From contig JACJYW010000007.1 of assembly GCA_020635955.1 (NCBI GenBank), positions 62,001 through 126,000 of the forward strand: 64,000 bases of DNA. The letters run 5' to 3'. Source of the stretch: Crocinitomicaceae bacterium. GTDB lineage: Bacteria > Bacteroidota > Bacteroidia > Flavobacteriales_D > Crocinitomicaceae. Made by a program: the position numbers and the translations under genes. Positions 27,449 to 38,239 of the stretch are shown one piece after another; position 1 is the first letter of the stretch, and each line of letters begins with the position of its first letter. Under the pieces are notes generated by a model that saw only the letters and a program-made list of their open reading frames with translations, had not been told where the DNA came from and made no database searches.

Positions 27449-28561
27449 ATGTCACAGAAAAGAAGACTATTATATAAAGATATTGATGCGTTGCGATTCT
27501 TTGCAATGTTGCCTGTGTTTCTATTTTCAGGATTATACCTGTTAAACAATGGTGAAAACGCATTTATTGCTGATGCCGTAGCCGGGCTTTCATATTTAAA
27601 ACAAAATAGCCTTGACTTCTTTTTTTTCTTGTCATCCTTTCTTTTGACGAGTCATGCTCTAAGAGAATTCAAATATGATAAAGGATTTTCGCTTAAGAAT
27701 TTCTACGTTAGAAGAGTAATTCGAATTGCACCTGTATTTGCTATGGCTCTCATTTTTGCATTTGTTGTATATCCCTGGATAATCAACACATTAAAGCTAA
27801 CCTCCATTGAAACACATGTATCAATTAAGAATTTTTTACTTCTTCCGAATTCATCAGGAACCTTAACGCCTGAACAATATATCTACCTTGCAGTTATCTG
27901 GACTATTTATATGTTCATCATCTTCTATCTGATCTGGGGTTTGATCCTTAAATTTTTCATGCAGCAGATAAGATATATTGGAATAGTCTTAATAGGAATT
28001 GGATTGATTGCCAGAATATATCATATACTCATTAATAATGTATATGAATTCAATTTGCTCTGCTATGGCATACCAATTGGGATTGGTGCTTTGGTTGCAA
28101 ATGAAATAAGATCAAATGATAGATTAGTTGAGAATATTAAGCACTCCCCAAAAGCTAATCATCTTATCATCTATTTAATTGGAGTTGTGACACTTTTAGC
28201 GGGATATCTATTCCTGGGTAAAACCTATGCCGCGGCCATCATTCCATTGATCACATGTACCTTTTTCGGTTACTTCATTATTGAACAAACGTTTGGAAAG
28301 AATTCATTTTTCAAACTACGAAAAAACAAGTTTATCGGAAGAATGGGTAAGATCAGTTATGGATTTATTGTTTATCACACCATAATTCTTGTTGTTGGGT
28401 TGATCTCTATAGAATCTTTGGAAATTAATATTACTTCAATAGGCAGTCAGATCATTTACCTAATAATGGGCTTTTTACTATCCTGGTTGATAGCCGATCT
28501 CAGCTACAATTGGTACGAACGTCCAATTATTGCATTTAAAAAGGAATTTAAACGATCTTAG
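27449..28561 (+). CDS. Acyltransferase-3 family membrane protein lacking the usual His
   Basis: A 370-residue protein with about ten membrane helices. The start DIDALRFFAMLPVFLFSG and the later LDFFFFLSSFLLTSHAL and FYVRRVIRIAPVF match the OafA/YrhL family, which O-acylates sugars or peptidoglycan. In that family a His lies eleven residues after the first Arg; here Arg16 is present but the position (residue 27) is Ser. The other Arg pair is intact. The protein may therefore be inactive, a binding protein, or use another nucleophile. Its 3' end overlaps the ABC-F gene by 14 bp. Confidence 0.8.
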   Translation: MSQKRRLLYKDIDALRFFAMLPVFLFSGLYLLNNGENAFIADAVAGLSYLKQNSLDFFFFLSSFLLTSHALREFKYDKGFSLKNFYVRRVIRIAPVFAMALIFAFVVYPWIINTLKLTSIETHVSIKNFLLLPNSSGTLTPEQYIYLAVIWTIYMFIIFYLIWGLILKFFMQQIRYIGIVLIGIGLIARIYHILINNVYEFNLLCYGIPIGIGALVANEIRSNDRLVENIKHSPKANHLIIYLIGVVTLLAGYLFLGKTYAAAIIPLITCTFFGYFIIEQTFGKNSFFKLRKNKFIGRMGKISYGFIVYHTIILVVGLISIESLEINITSIGSQIIYLIMGFLLSWLIADLSYNWYERPIIAFKKEFKRS

Positions 28562-30470
28562 AATTAAGATCATCAAGTGCTGCTGAGGCTTCTTCCCAAC
28601 ATTTCATTTCTGCTTCCAATTTGGATCTGAGATCCTCATATTTCTTCAGCATGACTTTATAGTCTTCAGACTCAGCATAACCTACATTTTCTAATTCTGC
28701 CGAAACAACAGCAATCTCAGCTTCAAGGGTTTCAATTTCAACTTCTGATTTACTGATTTGATTCTCGAGCTTTTTTAATAGCTGCTTATCTTCTTTAGAC
28801 TGAACGTAATCGTTCTTAACTTCCGTTTCTACTTTAGGCTTAGCAGATTTTGATGCTATATCTTCTTCATCAAATCTCTTTAAAAACTCATTCACTCCAA
28901 AATAATGCAAACGAACTTTATCATGGTTGATTTCCCATATTTTGTTACTCAAACCATCTAAGAAATCACGATCATGGGAAACTAACAACAATGTTCCTTC
29001 ATACTTCTGAAGTGCCTCTTTCAATATCTCTTTACTTTGAATATCTAAGTGGTTTGTTGGCTCATCCATGATGAGTAAATTAAAATCTTCGAATAACAAT
29101 TTACATATCGCTAATCTTGTTCGTTCACCACCTGATAATACTTTAACCTGCTTATCAACATCCTCTCCACTAAACAAAAATGCTCCTAGAATAGCTCTAA
29201 TATCCTTTCGCTTTTCTCCTTTAGCAATTCTATCAATAGTATCAAAAACAGTACTTTCTGGATCCAGTTTTTCAGCAGAATCCTGAGCAAAATAACCAAT
29301 AGTCACATTATGCCCTTTCTCAACAGTTCCGGTATAATTGGTCTCGTTCGTGATGCATTTGATCAACGTAGACTTTCCTACTCCGTTAGGTCCTAATAAT
29401 GCTATTTTCTCACCTCTTGAAAGCAAGACTTCCAAACCATGGAAGATCTTTTTATCTCCATACGCCTTGGATAATCCATGAATATCAAGAACTCTTTTAC
29501 CAGAAGGATTTGAAAGCGTAAACTTTACGTTAAAAGCAGCACGCTCAATGTGATCTATCTCAATGCGCTCTACCTTATCTAACTTTTTGATCAAACTTTG
29601 AGCAAATGAAGCTTTATTTGCTTTAGCTCTGTATTTATTGATCAAATCTTCTGTTCGTTTTATTTCTCGATCCTGATTTTTCTTTGCCGCAAATGCTCTC
29701 TCCATTTCTTCAGCATGTAATACCAAATATTTGGAGTAATTACATTTATAATCGTACAAGCGTTGATTAGCTATTTCAATGGTTCTGTTCGTAACGTTAT
29801 CTAAAAACCTTCTATCATGGGAAATAAGCACCAATCCTCCTTTAAAGTTCTTTAGATAGTTTTCAAGCCAGTTGATTGAAACAATATCAAGGTGATTGGT
29901 AGGCTCATCTATTAATAGAACATCAGGATTATTTACAAGCAGTTTGGCCAATTCAACACGCATTTGCCATCCTCCACTAAAACTCCCGATCATATTATCA
30001 AACTCTTCAGGTTTGAATCCCAAACCTTTTAAAACGAGTTCTATTTTCTCTGAAATTGCAAAGGCATCAAGTATAGTTAGACGATCATTAAGTTCAGTCA
30101 CTTCTTCAATCAAAGAAGAATATGCATCAGACTCATAATCGGTACGTGTTGTCAATTCATGATTAACCTGATCCAATCTCTGCTGAATCTTATCCACTTC
30201 AACATTTGAGCGTTCAATATATGATCTAACAGTGACATCCTTAGGAATTTCAATATCTTGAGTTAAATAACCCAATGAAATACCTCTTTCGTGAACAACC
30301 GTTCCTGCTGTAGGTGTGATTTGTTTAGAGATCAATCCTAATAATGTTGACTTTCCAACTCCATTTTTACCGGTCAAACCAATTTTGTCTCCTCTGTCAA
30401 TAAACAAAGAGATATCCTTATAAAGGAAACCTTGTGGTAAATGATATGATAATGTGCCTATTCTAACCAT
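28548..30470 (-). CDS. ABC-F family ATPase
   Basis: A 640-residue soluble protein started at MVRIGTLSYHL; six more codons are possible. Two ABC domains carry Walker A GKNGVGKST and GPNGVGKST, signatures SGGWQMRVELAKLL and SGGERTRLAICKLL, and Walker B LLIDEPTNHLD / LIMDEPTNHLD. A C-terminal coiled coil follows (about 560-640). No membrane segments are present, so it belongs to the ABC-F group that acts on the ribosome or in translation quality control. Which member (Uup-like or other) is uncertain. A terminator lies between it and gldN. Confidence 0.92.
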   Translation of the reverse strand: MVRIGTLSYHLPQGFLYKDISLFIDRGDKIGLTGKNGVGKSTLLGLISKQITPTAGTVVHERGISLGYLTQDIEIPKDVTVRSYIERSNVEVDKIQQRLDQVNHELTTRTDYESDAYSSLIEEVTELNDRLTILDAFAISEKIELVLKGLGFKPEEFDNMIGSFSGGWQMRVELAKLLVNNPDVLLIDEPTNHLDIVSINWLENYLKNFKGGLVLISHDRRFLDNVTNRTIEIANQRLYDYKCNYSKYLVLHAEEMERAFAAKKNQDREIKRTEDLINKYRAKANKASFAQSLIKKLDKVERIEIDHIERAAFNVKFTLSNPSGKRVLDIHGLSKAYGDKKIFHGLEVLLSRGEKIALLGPNGVGKSTLIKCITNETNYTGTVEKGHNVTIGYFAQDSAEKLDPESTVFDTIDRIAKGEKRKDIRAILGAFLFSGEDVDKQVKVLSGGERTRLAICKLLFEDFNLLIMDEPTNHLDIQSKEILKEALQKYEGTLLLVSHDRDFLDGLSNKIWEINHDKVRLHYFGVNEFLKRFDEEDIASKSAKPKVETEVKNDYVQSKEDKQLLKKLENQISKSEVEIETLEAEIAVVSAELENVGYAESEDYKVMLKKYEDLRSKLEAEMKCWEEASAALDDLNSKIV

Positions 30471-30502
30471 ACTGTAATTCGGCTGCAAAGTTAGAAAGAA
30501 AA

Positions 30503-30532
30503 AAAGGGTTCTTATGCGAATAAGAACCCTTT
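30503..30532 (-). terminator. Terminator of the T9SS gldKLMN operon
   Basis: A perfect 13-bp stem, AAAGGGTTCTTAT (30503-30515) and ATAAGAACCCTTT (30520-30532), closes a 4-nt loop. Read from gldN on the minus strand it is followed by a run of T residues (below 30506), the classical Rho-independent form. Confidence 0.9.
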
Positions 30533-30552
30533 TATAAAATCATTTTTCCAGA

Positions 30553-31590
30553 TTAGAAACTCCAAAGATCGTGTTCGAACATGAAGATCTTATCTTTTAT
30601 CTTTTCAGACTCAAGCAAAGCATCAATTCCTGCTCTATAGTCTCTCAAGTCTCTATCATATAAATTAGACTCTTTGATAATATAGCTTTGGAACATACGC
30701 TTCCAGAATAAGTCATCAAATGACATACGTTGAGAATCATTGTGTCTACTTTGAACGAAGAAGTTCTGTAGCACGTATCTTGCCTCAGGGAAATAGATCC
30801 AGAACAATTCTTTATATCCTGTGATATTTCCATTTTGGTCGTAATTATAAACAACCGGACAAATACCAATAATTCTTACATCAAGAACAGATCTTTCATT
30901 ATCGAAGAACCAATCTTCTTTAACTCTATACTGAACGATTTCTTCACCAGTATACCATTTAAAATCACTTGGAGGATAAACAGTCTCACCGTTTGCATTA
31001 ACTGAGTCATAACCATACTGGTCCCTCAACGCAATCGGGTTTGGATCTTTGATTTCCATTCCAAGATATTGAAAGTCCATAACATACTGTCTAAATACAG
31101 AATCAGTAAAGAAATTACCACCTGTATTACCGCTCATACCATATTTTTCAGGAGTAACAGGATATTTAAACATATCCCCATCTCTCCACTTTTGCCAATC
31201 TGGATCAAAAGGTGAATAGATTGTTAGATCACCTGTCATAACATGGTAACGTAGTATCGTCCAAAGACTCCATCTTGTTGGATTTCTTCTCCATTGAGCA
31301 AGATCAGTAGGATCCATTCCATCACGGAAGTCATCTAATGGATAATACAAAGGATGATTGAATTTTTCTCTCAAATCGATTGCTCTCCATACTCTTTTGC
31401 TCCAGGCAACATCCGCCTCTCTTACAAATTCGTAAGGAACAACCTTTTTGGTCGGGATGTGCTCTTTCACATATACCCCATCTAATACCCCAGGTGAAGG
31501 ATTAGCAATCGGCCCTCTTATATCTCCTTGAGCCAAAGCAGATCCTACTCCCATCAACACACACACACACAATAAAATCAACCTTTTCAT
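30553..31590 (-). CDS. gldN: Type IX secretion / gliding protein GldN
   Basis: A 345-residue periplasmic component of the T9SS, forming with GldK the outer-membrane ring. The signal peptide ends near GSALAQ. Family landmarks are VPYEFVREADVAWSKRVWR, DLREKFNHPLYYPL and SVLDVRIIGICPVVY. It closes the gene order gldK-gldL-gldM-gldN. The signal peptide coding region holds a (CA)7 dinucleotide tract, which encodes LLCVCVLMG. A strong terminator follows. Confidence 0.95.
   Translation of the reverse strand: MKRLILLCVCVLMGVGSALAQGDIRGPIANPSPGVLDGVYVKEHIPTKKVVPYEFVREADVAWSKRVWRAIDLREKFNHPLYYPLDDFRDGMDPTDLAQWRRNPTRWSLWTILRYHVMTGDLTIYSPFDPDWQKWRDGDMFKYPVTPEKYGMSGNTGGNFFTDSVFRQYVMDFQYLGMEIKDPNPIALRDQYGYDSVNANGETVYPPSDFKWYTGEEIVQYRVKEDWFFDNERSVLDVRIIGICPVVYNYDQNGNITGYKELFWIYFPEARYVLQNFFVQSRHNDSQRMSFDDLFWKRMFQSYIIKESNLYDRDLRDYRAGIDALLESEKIKDKIFMFEHDLWSF
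31557..31571. repeat. Dinucleotide (CA)7 tract inside the gldN signal sequence
   Basis: Seven AC units plus one A at 31557-31571 encode part of the GldN signal peptide (LCVCV) on the minus strand. A change of one unit would shift the frame near the start of this essential secretion gene. Confidence 0.85.
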
Positions 31591-31612
31591 ATATCCAGTT
31601 TTACGTTTTCAA

Positions 31613-33319
<1,707 letters not shown>

Positions 33320-33388
33320 GTCTTAATAGTTTTTTAATTAATCAATTACTTAGTCTCTAATTCAAAATTTTTGAAAAGTAACGGATAA

Positions 33389-34228
33389 TTAATCTCTAGT
33401 AATAGTCATGGCTTTTAGCATGTTACCATAAACTTGATTCAAGTCAGTCAAGTTTTTAGACAACATTGCCATATTCTCTCTATATAGTCTTGTATCTTCA
33501 ACAGAATCAGAAAGATTTTGCATCATATCCTTAACTTGAGACTGGAATTTCTCAGTAGCCTCTAAGTGATCTGATGACCCTTTCAATTGCAATTCATAAA
33601 CATTATTCAAAGCAGCCAAGTTTGAAGAAACTTTTTGCAACTGCTCTCCAAAAGATGCACCCTCTTCAGCTCCAGAAGTTAATCCAAGTAAAGACTCAGA
33701 TGCTCTTTCATATGTATTAGATAACGTTTTAACTTGTTGAGAAGCACTTTCTAGGCTAGCAACGTACGAATCAGTTGCTGCAGCTGCTCCTGAAACAGCT
33801 TTTAAACCTTCAGCATTATCGCTCAAAGTACGGATACCATCTCCTAATCTGTTTAATAGATCCGCATCAATTTTTGCTTCTTCTAATAGACTATCAAATT
33901 TCTCAGTAATACCAGTTGCTGATCCACCGCCACCACCGTGGTGTGCTCCTGATTCACCTTTTTCGTCAATATAAGCGTGTAAGTCAAAATCCTCATCATG
34001 AGCTAGTGCCAATTCTGGATATACTAACTCCCATTTTGGATCTTCATGTAAAGGCTCGAATGCAGAGAAGAAGAAAATTACAGCTTCTGTAGACAAACCT
34101 CCAACAAGCATTGCTCCCGCTCCTGGCCAGTGCATGATTTTAAACATGGCACCGACGATTACAATTGCTGCACCAATACCGTACAGCTTCGCCATAAATA
34201 ATTTCCATTTTTTAGTTCCTGGTCTCAT
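33389..34228 (-). CDS. gldL: Type IX secretion / gliding motor protein GldL
   Basis: A 279-residue inner-membrane protein. Two membrane helices near the N terminus (AAIVIVGAMFKIMHWPGAG and GGLSTEAVIFFFSAF) contain the Glu and Lys residues that carry proton movement in this family, followed by a long cytoplasmic helical region with coiled-coil character. With GldM it forms the 5:2 proton-driven motor known for T9SS. A His/Gly-rich loop (GAHHGGGGGS) is present at about 93-102. Confidence 0.95.
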   Translation of the reverse strand: MRPGTKKWKLFMAKLYGIGAAIVIVGAMFKIMHWPGAGAMLVGGLSTEAVIFFFSAFEPLHEDPKWELVYPELALAHDEDFDLHAYIDEKGESGAHHGGGGGSATGITEKFDSLLEEAKIDADLLNRLGDGIRTLSDNAEGLKAVSGAAAATDSYVASLESASQQVKTLSNTYERASESLLGLTSGAEEGASFGEQLQKVSSNLAALNNVYELQLKGSSDHLEATEKFQSQVKDMMQNLSDSVEDTRLYRENMAMLSKNLTDLNQVYGNMLKAMTITRD

Positions 34229-34300
34229 AGTTTCCTTGCTTTTAGTTTAACATTTATTTATTTGGTTATAATTATATACGGTTAAATATATACTACTTGA

Positions 34301-35878
34301 TTATCTCAACTCAATATCCGATTTAAGCTCTTCTCCTCCTTCTTTAGAGAAGTCTCTACCACCACGACCGATATGAGTTTGAACACATCTAAATCCTAGA
34401 TAAGACTTAGCGGTATCTTGGTATTCATATGTTCTTGCAGAAGTTTGCATATAGAATCCAATATCTTTCCATGAACCACCTCTTACAACTTTACGTTTCA
34501 TTGAAGGTGGATCCCAGTCCATTGCATAATATCTGTACTCAGGGCTTAAGTCATGTGAGAACTCATATACTGACTCATCAAAAGCCGTTTCAGTCCACTC
34601 ACAAACATTACCTGCCATACAATACAATCCATATCCATTCGGGTTGTATGAGAATGCTTTTACAGGATAAAAACCTCCATCATCAAAATATCTACCTCTC
34701 ATAGGTTTGAAGTTTCCTAGCATACATCCTGCAGAGTTTCTAATATAAGGACCTCCCCAAGGATATGGTGAATGTTTTAGATCACCTCTTGCACAATACT
34801 CCCATTCACCTTCAGTAGGTAATCTAAAGTCTTGTACCCATAACTGACCAACGCTAGTTAACCAATTATTCAATTTTTGAGTTCTCCATACACAAAATGC
34901 TTTTGCCTGCACCCATGTAACACCAACTACAGGATAGTTGTCATAAGCTGGATGCCAGAAATACATATTCGTCATTGGATCATTAAAAGAGTACGTGAAA
35001 TCTCTAACCCAACACAATGTATCAGGATAAACATTAATTTCCTCTTCTATAATAAACCTGCTTCTATCCTCATGACCTCTTAAGGCGTTATTTTGACCTT
35101 TTTTATTGAAATACCCCATATCCTTATCTAAACCAACAGGCTCTCCAGTAAATGGATGAACAGGGTTTTTTAAATCACGGTGTTGAGGGTCCAAAGATGG
35201 ATCAGTATAATTACCTGATGGATCATAACCATTTCTTTCAATATTGTATCTTCCTCTTTTGGCAGCTTCAGGGAAGTCAATCCAGAAATATTTAAAGTTC
35301 AGTTTACGAACATCAAAATCTCTCATCTTATACCATCTTTCATTAGGTCTCAAATACATATCCGAGATCAAAGGAATGATCTGGTTATCTTTAATTCCTT
35401 TCATTCTCCAAGAAAGTGGAAACAATCCTCTATTGATGAATGGCTGAGAAGGGTCAAATTCTTGCCAAGCAAGATTCACCTCATCATAATATACATCAGG
35501 GTGGTTCAACATTTCACCTATATCTTCATCTTCGATTGCATCATTTCCTGTTGGGTCAGTATTTAGATATACCTTTTCAAGTATAATTGAATCACGCACC
35601 CAATAAACGAATTCACGCCACTCGTTATTTGTAATTTCAGTTTGATCCATATATAAGGCATGGATTGAAACTACTTTTGAGCGAGATTGATGCAAGAATG
35701 GTACATCTTGATCACCATTACCCATTGTATAAGACCCAGAAGGTATGTATACCATTCCAAGCGGGATCTCAGGATAAAAAGTTCGTCTGCCCTGCACACC
35801 AGTCAAGTGACCAGTACCCGTGTTACAGCTAGATAATATACCTGCAACTACAACTACAAAAACCAATAATTTTTTCAT
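34301..35878 (-). CDS. gldK: Type IX secretion lipoprotein GldK
   Basis: A 525-residue outer-membrane lipoprotein started at MKKLLVFVVV, with lipobox AGILSSC (the longer frame adds nine codons and weakens the signal). The body has the FGE-sulfatase fold: MVYIPSGSYTMGNGDQD, MDQTEITNNEWREF, YPVVGVTWVQAKAFCVWR, LPTEGEWEYCARG, MAGNVCEWTETAF, VVRGGSWKD and SYLGFRCV. No sulfatase-activating function is expected; in the T9SS it forms a ring with GldN. It heads gldKLMN and follows porP. Confidence 0.94.
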   Translation of the reverse strand: MKKLLVFVVVVAGILSSCNTGTGHLTGVQGRRTFYPEIPLGMVYIPSGSYTMGNGDQDVPFLHQSRSKVVSIHALYMDQTEITNNEWREFVYWVRDSIILEKVYLNTDPTGNDAIEDEDIGEMLNHPDVYYDEVNLAWQEFDPSQPFINRGLFPLSWRMKGIKDNQIIPLISDMYLRPNERWYKMRDFDVRKLNFKYFWIDFPEAAKRGRYNIERNGYDPSGNYTDPSLDPQHRDLKNPVHPFTGEPVGLDKDMGYFNKKGQNNALRGHEDRSRFIIEEEINVYPDTLCWVRDFTYSFNDPMTNMYFWHPAYDNYPVVGVTWVQAKAFCVWRTQKLNNWLTSVGQLWVQDFRLPTEGEWEYCARGDLKHSPYPWGGPYIRNSAGCMLGNFKPMRGRYFDDGGFYPVKAFSYNPNGYGLYCMAGNVCEWTETAFDESVYEFSHDLSPEYRYYAMDWDPPSMKRKVVRGGSWKDIGFYMQTSARTYEYQDTAKSYLGFRCVQTHIGRGGRDFSKEGGEELKSDIELR

Positions 35879-35983
35879 GCTACCTTGTTTTTTTCTACCA
35901 ATCAAATTATTCCGACTATCAGGATTAAGGGGTTGGGTCTAACTATTAACGTTAATTAATTTAATTGGTTACAAAAAATTTTT

Positions 35984-36943
35984 TTACTGTAATATAAATG
36001 GATTACCGTGTCTAGGAATCGCCGGTGGAGGCGGGAACATACAGAAGTTAACCATTAACTCATGAGTTCCTTTTCCATAAGTATTCAGTGGATTTGTCAT
36101 TATATCGAATGAATAACCGATTTTCAACATATTTTTCTTTGTGCTATTCGCTGGAGAAAAACCATATCCCAGATTCAAAGCAACGGCATCAGACAATCTA
36201 TAAGTGAATCCTCCCCAAAGGTAAGAGTAGTTGTTCAACCAGAAATCACCCATTATATTAATATCGAAGATCATCCCTGCTCCATCAGCCTTAATTAAAG
36301 TACTAGGTTTGATATCAATTCTCTTGCTCAAATTCATTACTTCAGATAAAGGAAAATCATATCCTGCTAAAATGTAATAATGTCTTGCTACCGAATAGTT
36401 AATTGACTTCAAAGTTGGTGGAACCAAATGTGTAGTTGAAATACCCACATAATAAGGAGCTGAACTACCATGCCAATAAAATCCTAGATTAACATCAAAT
36501 CCCGTTCCTGCTGCTTGAGTAGGAAGATTTGCATCAGTTAGTGTTTGAGGTGGTATCCAGTTTGGAGAAAAACCAACATTCACGATCCCTAAACCTAAAC
36601 CTCCACTAAGTACCCCTGCATTTGTTGCATAGTGATAGGCACCATTAACGGTAACTTTGTTATTTCTTTGGAATCCGATTGCATCATTCACGAATGTCAA
36701 ACCTACACCCAGGTTATATTTCGGAATGTTCCCTTGTAAGTTTAACAAGGTGGTATTTGGTGCATCCTGGACTCTATCCCATTGATTACGATAAATAACT
36801 GTCCCACAATAACCTTTGAAACCTGTTGCGGCAGGGTTATAAGACATTTTATCGAACATGTAATGAGTAAACTGTTTATCCTGCTGTGCAACAGCCACGT
36901 TTACAGCTAGATAACAAGCAAAAAAAGATAAAACTCTTTTCAT
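35984..36943 (-). CDS. porP: PorP/SprF-family T9SS protein
   Basis: A 319-residue protein started at MKRVLSFFACYL, with a signal peptide ending near VAVAQQ. The hallmark QQDKQFTHYMFDKMSYNPA is followed by NQWDRVQDAPN. It lies just upstream of gldK, the porP-porK-porL-porM-porN order known from Porphyromonas gingivalis, so this copy belongs to the core apparatus, whereas the one at 22939 follows a cargo gene. It may bind the GldKN ring to the outer membrane. Confidence 0.9.
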   Translation of the reverse strand: MKRVLSFFACYLAVNVAVAQQDKQFTHYMFDKMSYNPAATGFKGYCGTVIYRNQWDRVQDAPNTTLLNLQGNIPKYNLGVGLTFVNDAIGFQRNNKVTVNGAYHYATNAGVLSGGLGLGIVNVGFSPNWIPPQTLTDANLPTQAAGTGFDVNLGFYWHGSSAPYYVGISTTHLVPPTLKSINYSVARHYYILAGYDFPLSEVMNLSKRIDIKPSTLIKADGAGMIFDINIMGDFWLNNYSYLWGGFTYRLSDAVALNLGYGFSPANSTKKNMLKIGYSFDIMTNPLNTYGKGTHELMVNFCMFPPPPAIPRHGNPFILQ

Positions 36944-37072
36944 AAAATGTGTTTTTTTCAATACCATTTAACGTCAGATTACTCCAACAAGCCGCTAAAA
37001 TAAGTAAAAATTATTTAAATGTGAATTTTTTTTAGCAAACATGTAAAGTTGTCTTCTTATACGTTTAAACTC

Positions 37073-38227
37073 TCAGGAAAGTTTCTCAAAAGTTCTCCAC
37101 CATAAATTTGGCATTTCATTCGTTAACGCATTCTTGTAATCTTCATAATCACAGGGCACTAATAAATGTCTTTGGAATTTAGCTCCTTTGATCTTTGGAT
37201 ATGGAACTTCCATCCACCATCTGCCGCTTTTATCGCTCTTATAAAAAACGATCTCGCTTTTAAAATTATCAATACTCACAGAGTATTTTGTATATGATGA
37301 TTTGCTACCCACCGGGTAATCTCTTTTTCTATTGTTGAAACCTTCAATAAAATACCAGATCATTTGAGCTGCAAGATTAGCATCAAAACCTAATTGATCA
37401 GATTCCTGGAAATTAAAAATCCCCATTGATGTGAGTTTATCGCTCAAACCTGCATATCTCATTATTCTACATGCATCTTCACCATAAAAACCATGAGGCA
37501 TTTCCATGGAGTTACCACGATAATCAGACCCGCGCACTGCGTTCATATCAAAACTCAATATATCTGCATTACGAACCAAAGGCTCCACCATTCTTTCATT
37601 AGAATAGAAATCCCCCAACCTATAGGCATCAAAAAACAATTTCTCAATGAGATCCAGTTCATTTTGATTAACGAGATATGATTGAAATCCTAAAATTGAA
37701 TAATTAAACAAATAATTGGGCTTCATCATCAAGATCTTGTTGATCCAAGAGTTTGCGGAAATACCAGTTTCGGGGTCACCCATATCTATTTGTGGATCAA
37801 CATCCAAAATATTTACAGTTTGTTCAAGAGATTGATATGCCTCAAATATTGGCACTGTTAAATCCTGGCCTCCTCCAACAACAATTGGAAAAACATTGTT
37901 CTTAACTAATTCTGTAACCACATCTTTAACTGCAGTATAAGTATCCTGAACAGATTCTCCCGGTTGAATAACTCCGAGATCGGTAATTGGAATTTTCCAA
38001 TCTCCTTTTTTTAAAACATACAGTTTTTCACGTATTGCCTGAATATATGCTTTATCAGACCTAAGATCAGAATTCCTGTATTCAGGGACAAAAAGGATAA
38101 CAATTTCGAATTTACCTGGCAACTCAAAATGTTTATCGTTGTTCACATTAATGAACTCCCCCAAGCTACCCGGTGAACTTTGAGATTTATCTCCAAAATC
38201 ACTAAAATAGATGCTAAGATCTTTCAT
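37073..38227 (-). CDS. Ureohydrolase-fold protein (formimidoylglutamase-like) with altered metal site
   Basis: A 384-residue protein of the arginase/agmatinase/formimidoylglutamase superfamily. Expected motifs are present but changed: the GGGH metal loop reads GGGQDLT, the DxHxD loop reads DPQID, and SxDxD reads SFDMN. By alignment to arginase three of six manganese ligands are replaced (His to Gln, His to Gln, Asp to Asn). The same deviations occur in Bacteroidetes homologues I recall next to topA, so this is probably a conserved non-arginase subfamily. It is 12 bp downstream of topA. No His-degradation genes are nearby. Confidence 0.75.
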   Translation of the reverse strand: MKDLSIYFSDFGDKSQSSPGSLGEFINVNNDKHFELPGKFEIVILFVPEYRNSDLRSDKAYIQAIREKLYVLKKGDWKIPITDLGVIQPGESVQDTYTAVKDVVTELVKNNVFPIVVGGGQDLTVPIFEAYQSLEQTVNILDVDPQIDMGDPETGISANSWINKILMMKPNYLFNYSILGFQSYLVNQNELDLIEKLFFDAYRLGDFYSNERMVEPLVRNADILSFDMNAVRGSDYRGNSMEMPHGFYGEDACRIMRYAGLSDKLTSMGIFNFQESDQLGFDANLAAQMIWYFIEGFNNRKRDYPVGSKSSYTKYSVSIDNFKSEIVFYKSDKSGRWWMEVPYPKIKGAKFQRHLLVPCDYEDYKNALTNEMPNLWWRTFEKLS

Positions 38228-38239
38228 GCCTTCAAAGCC

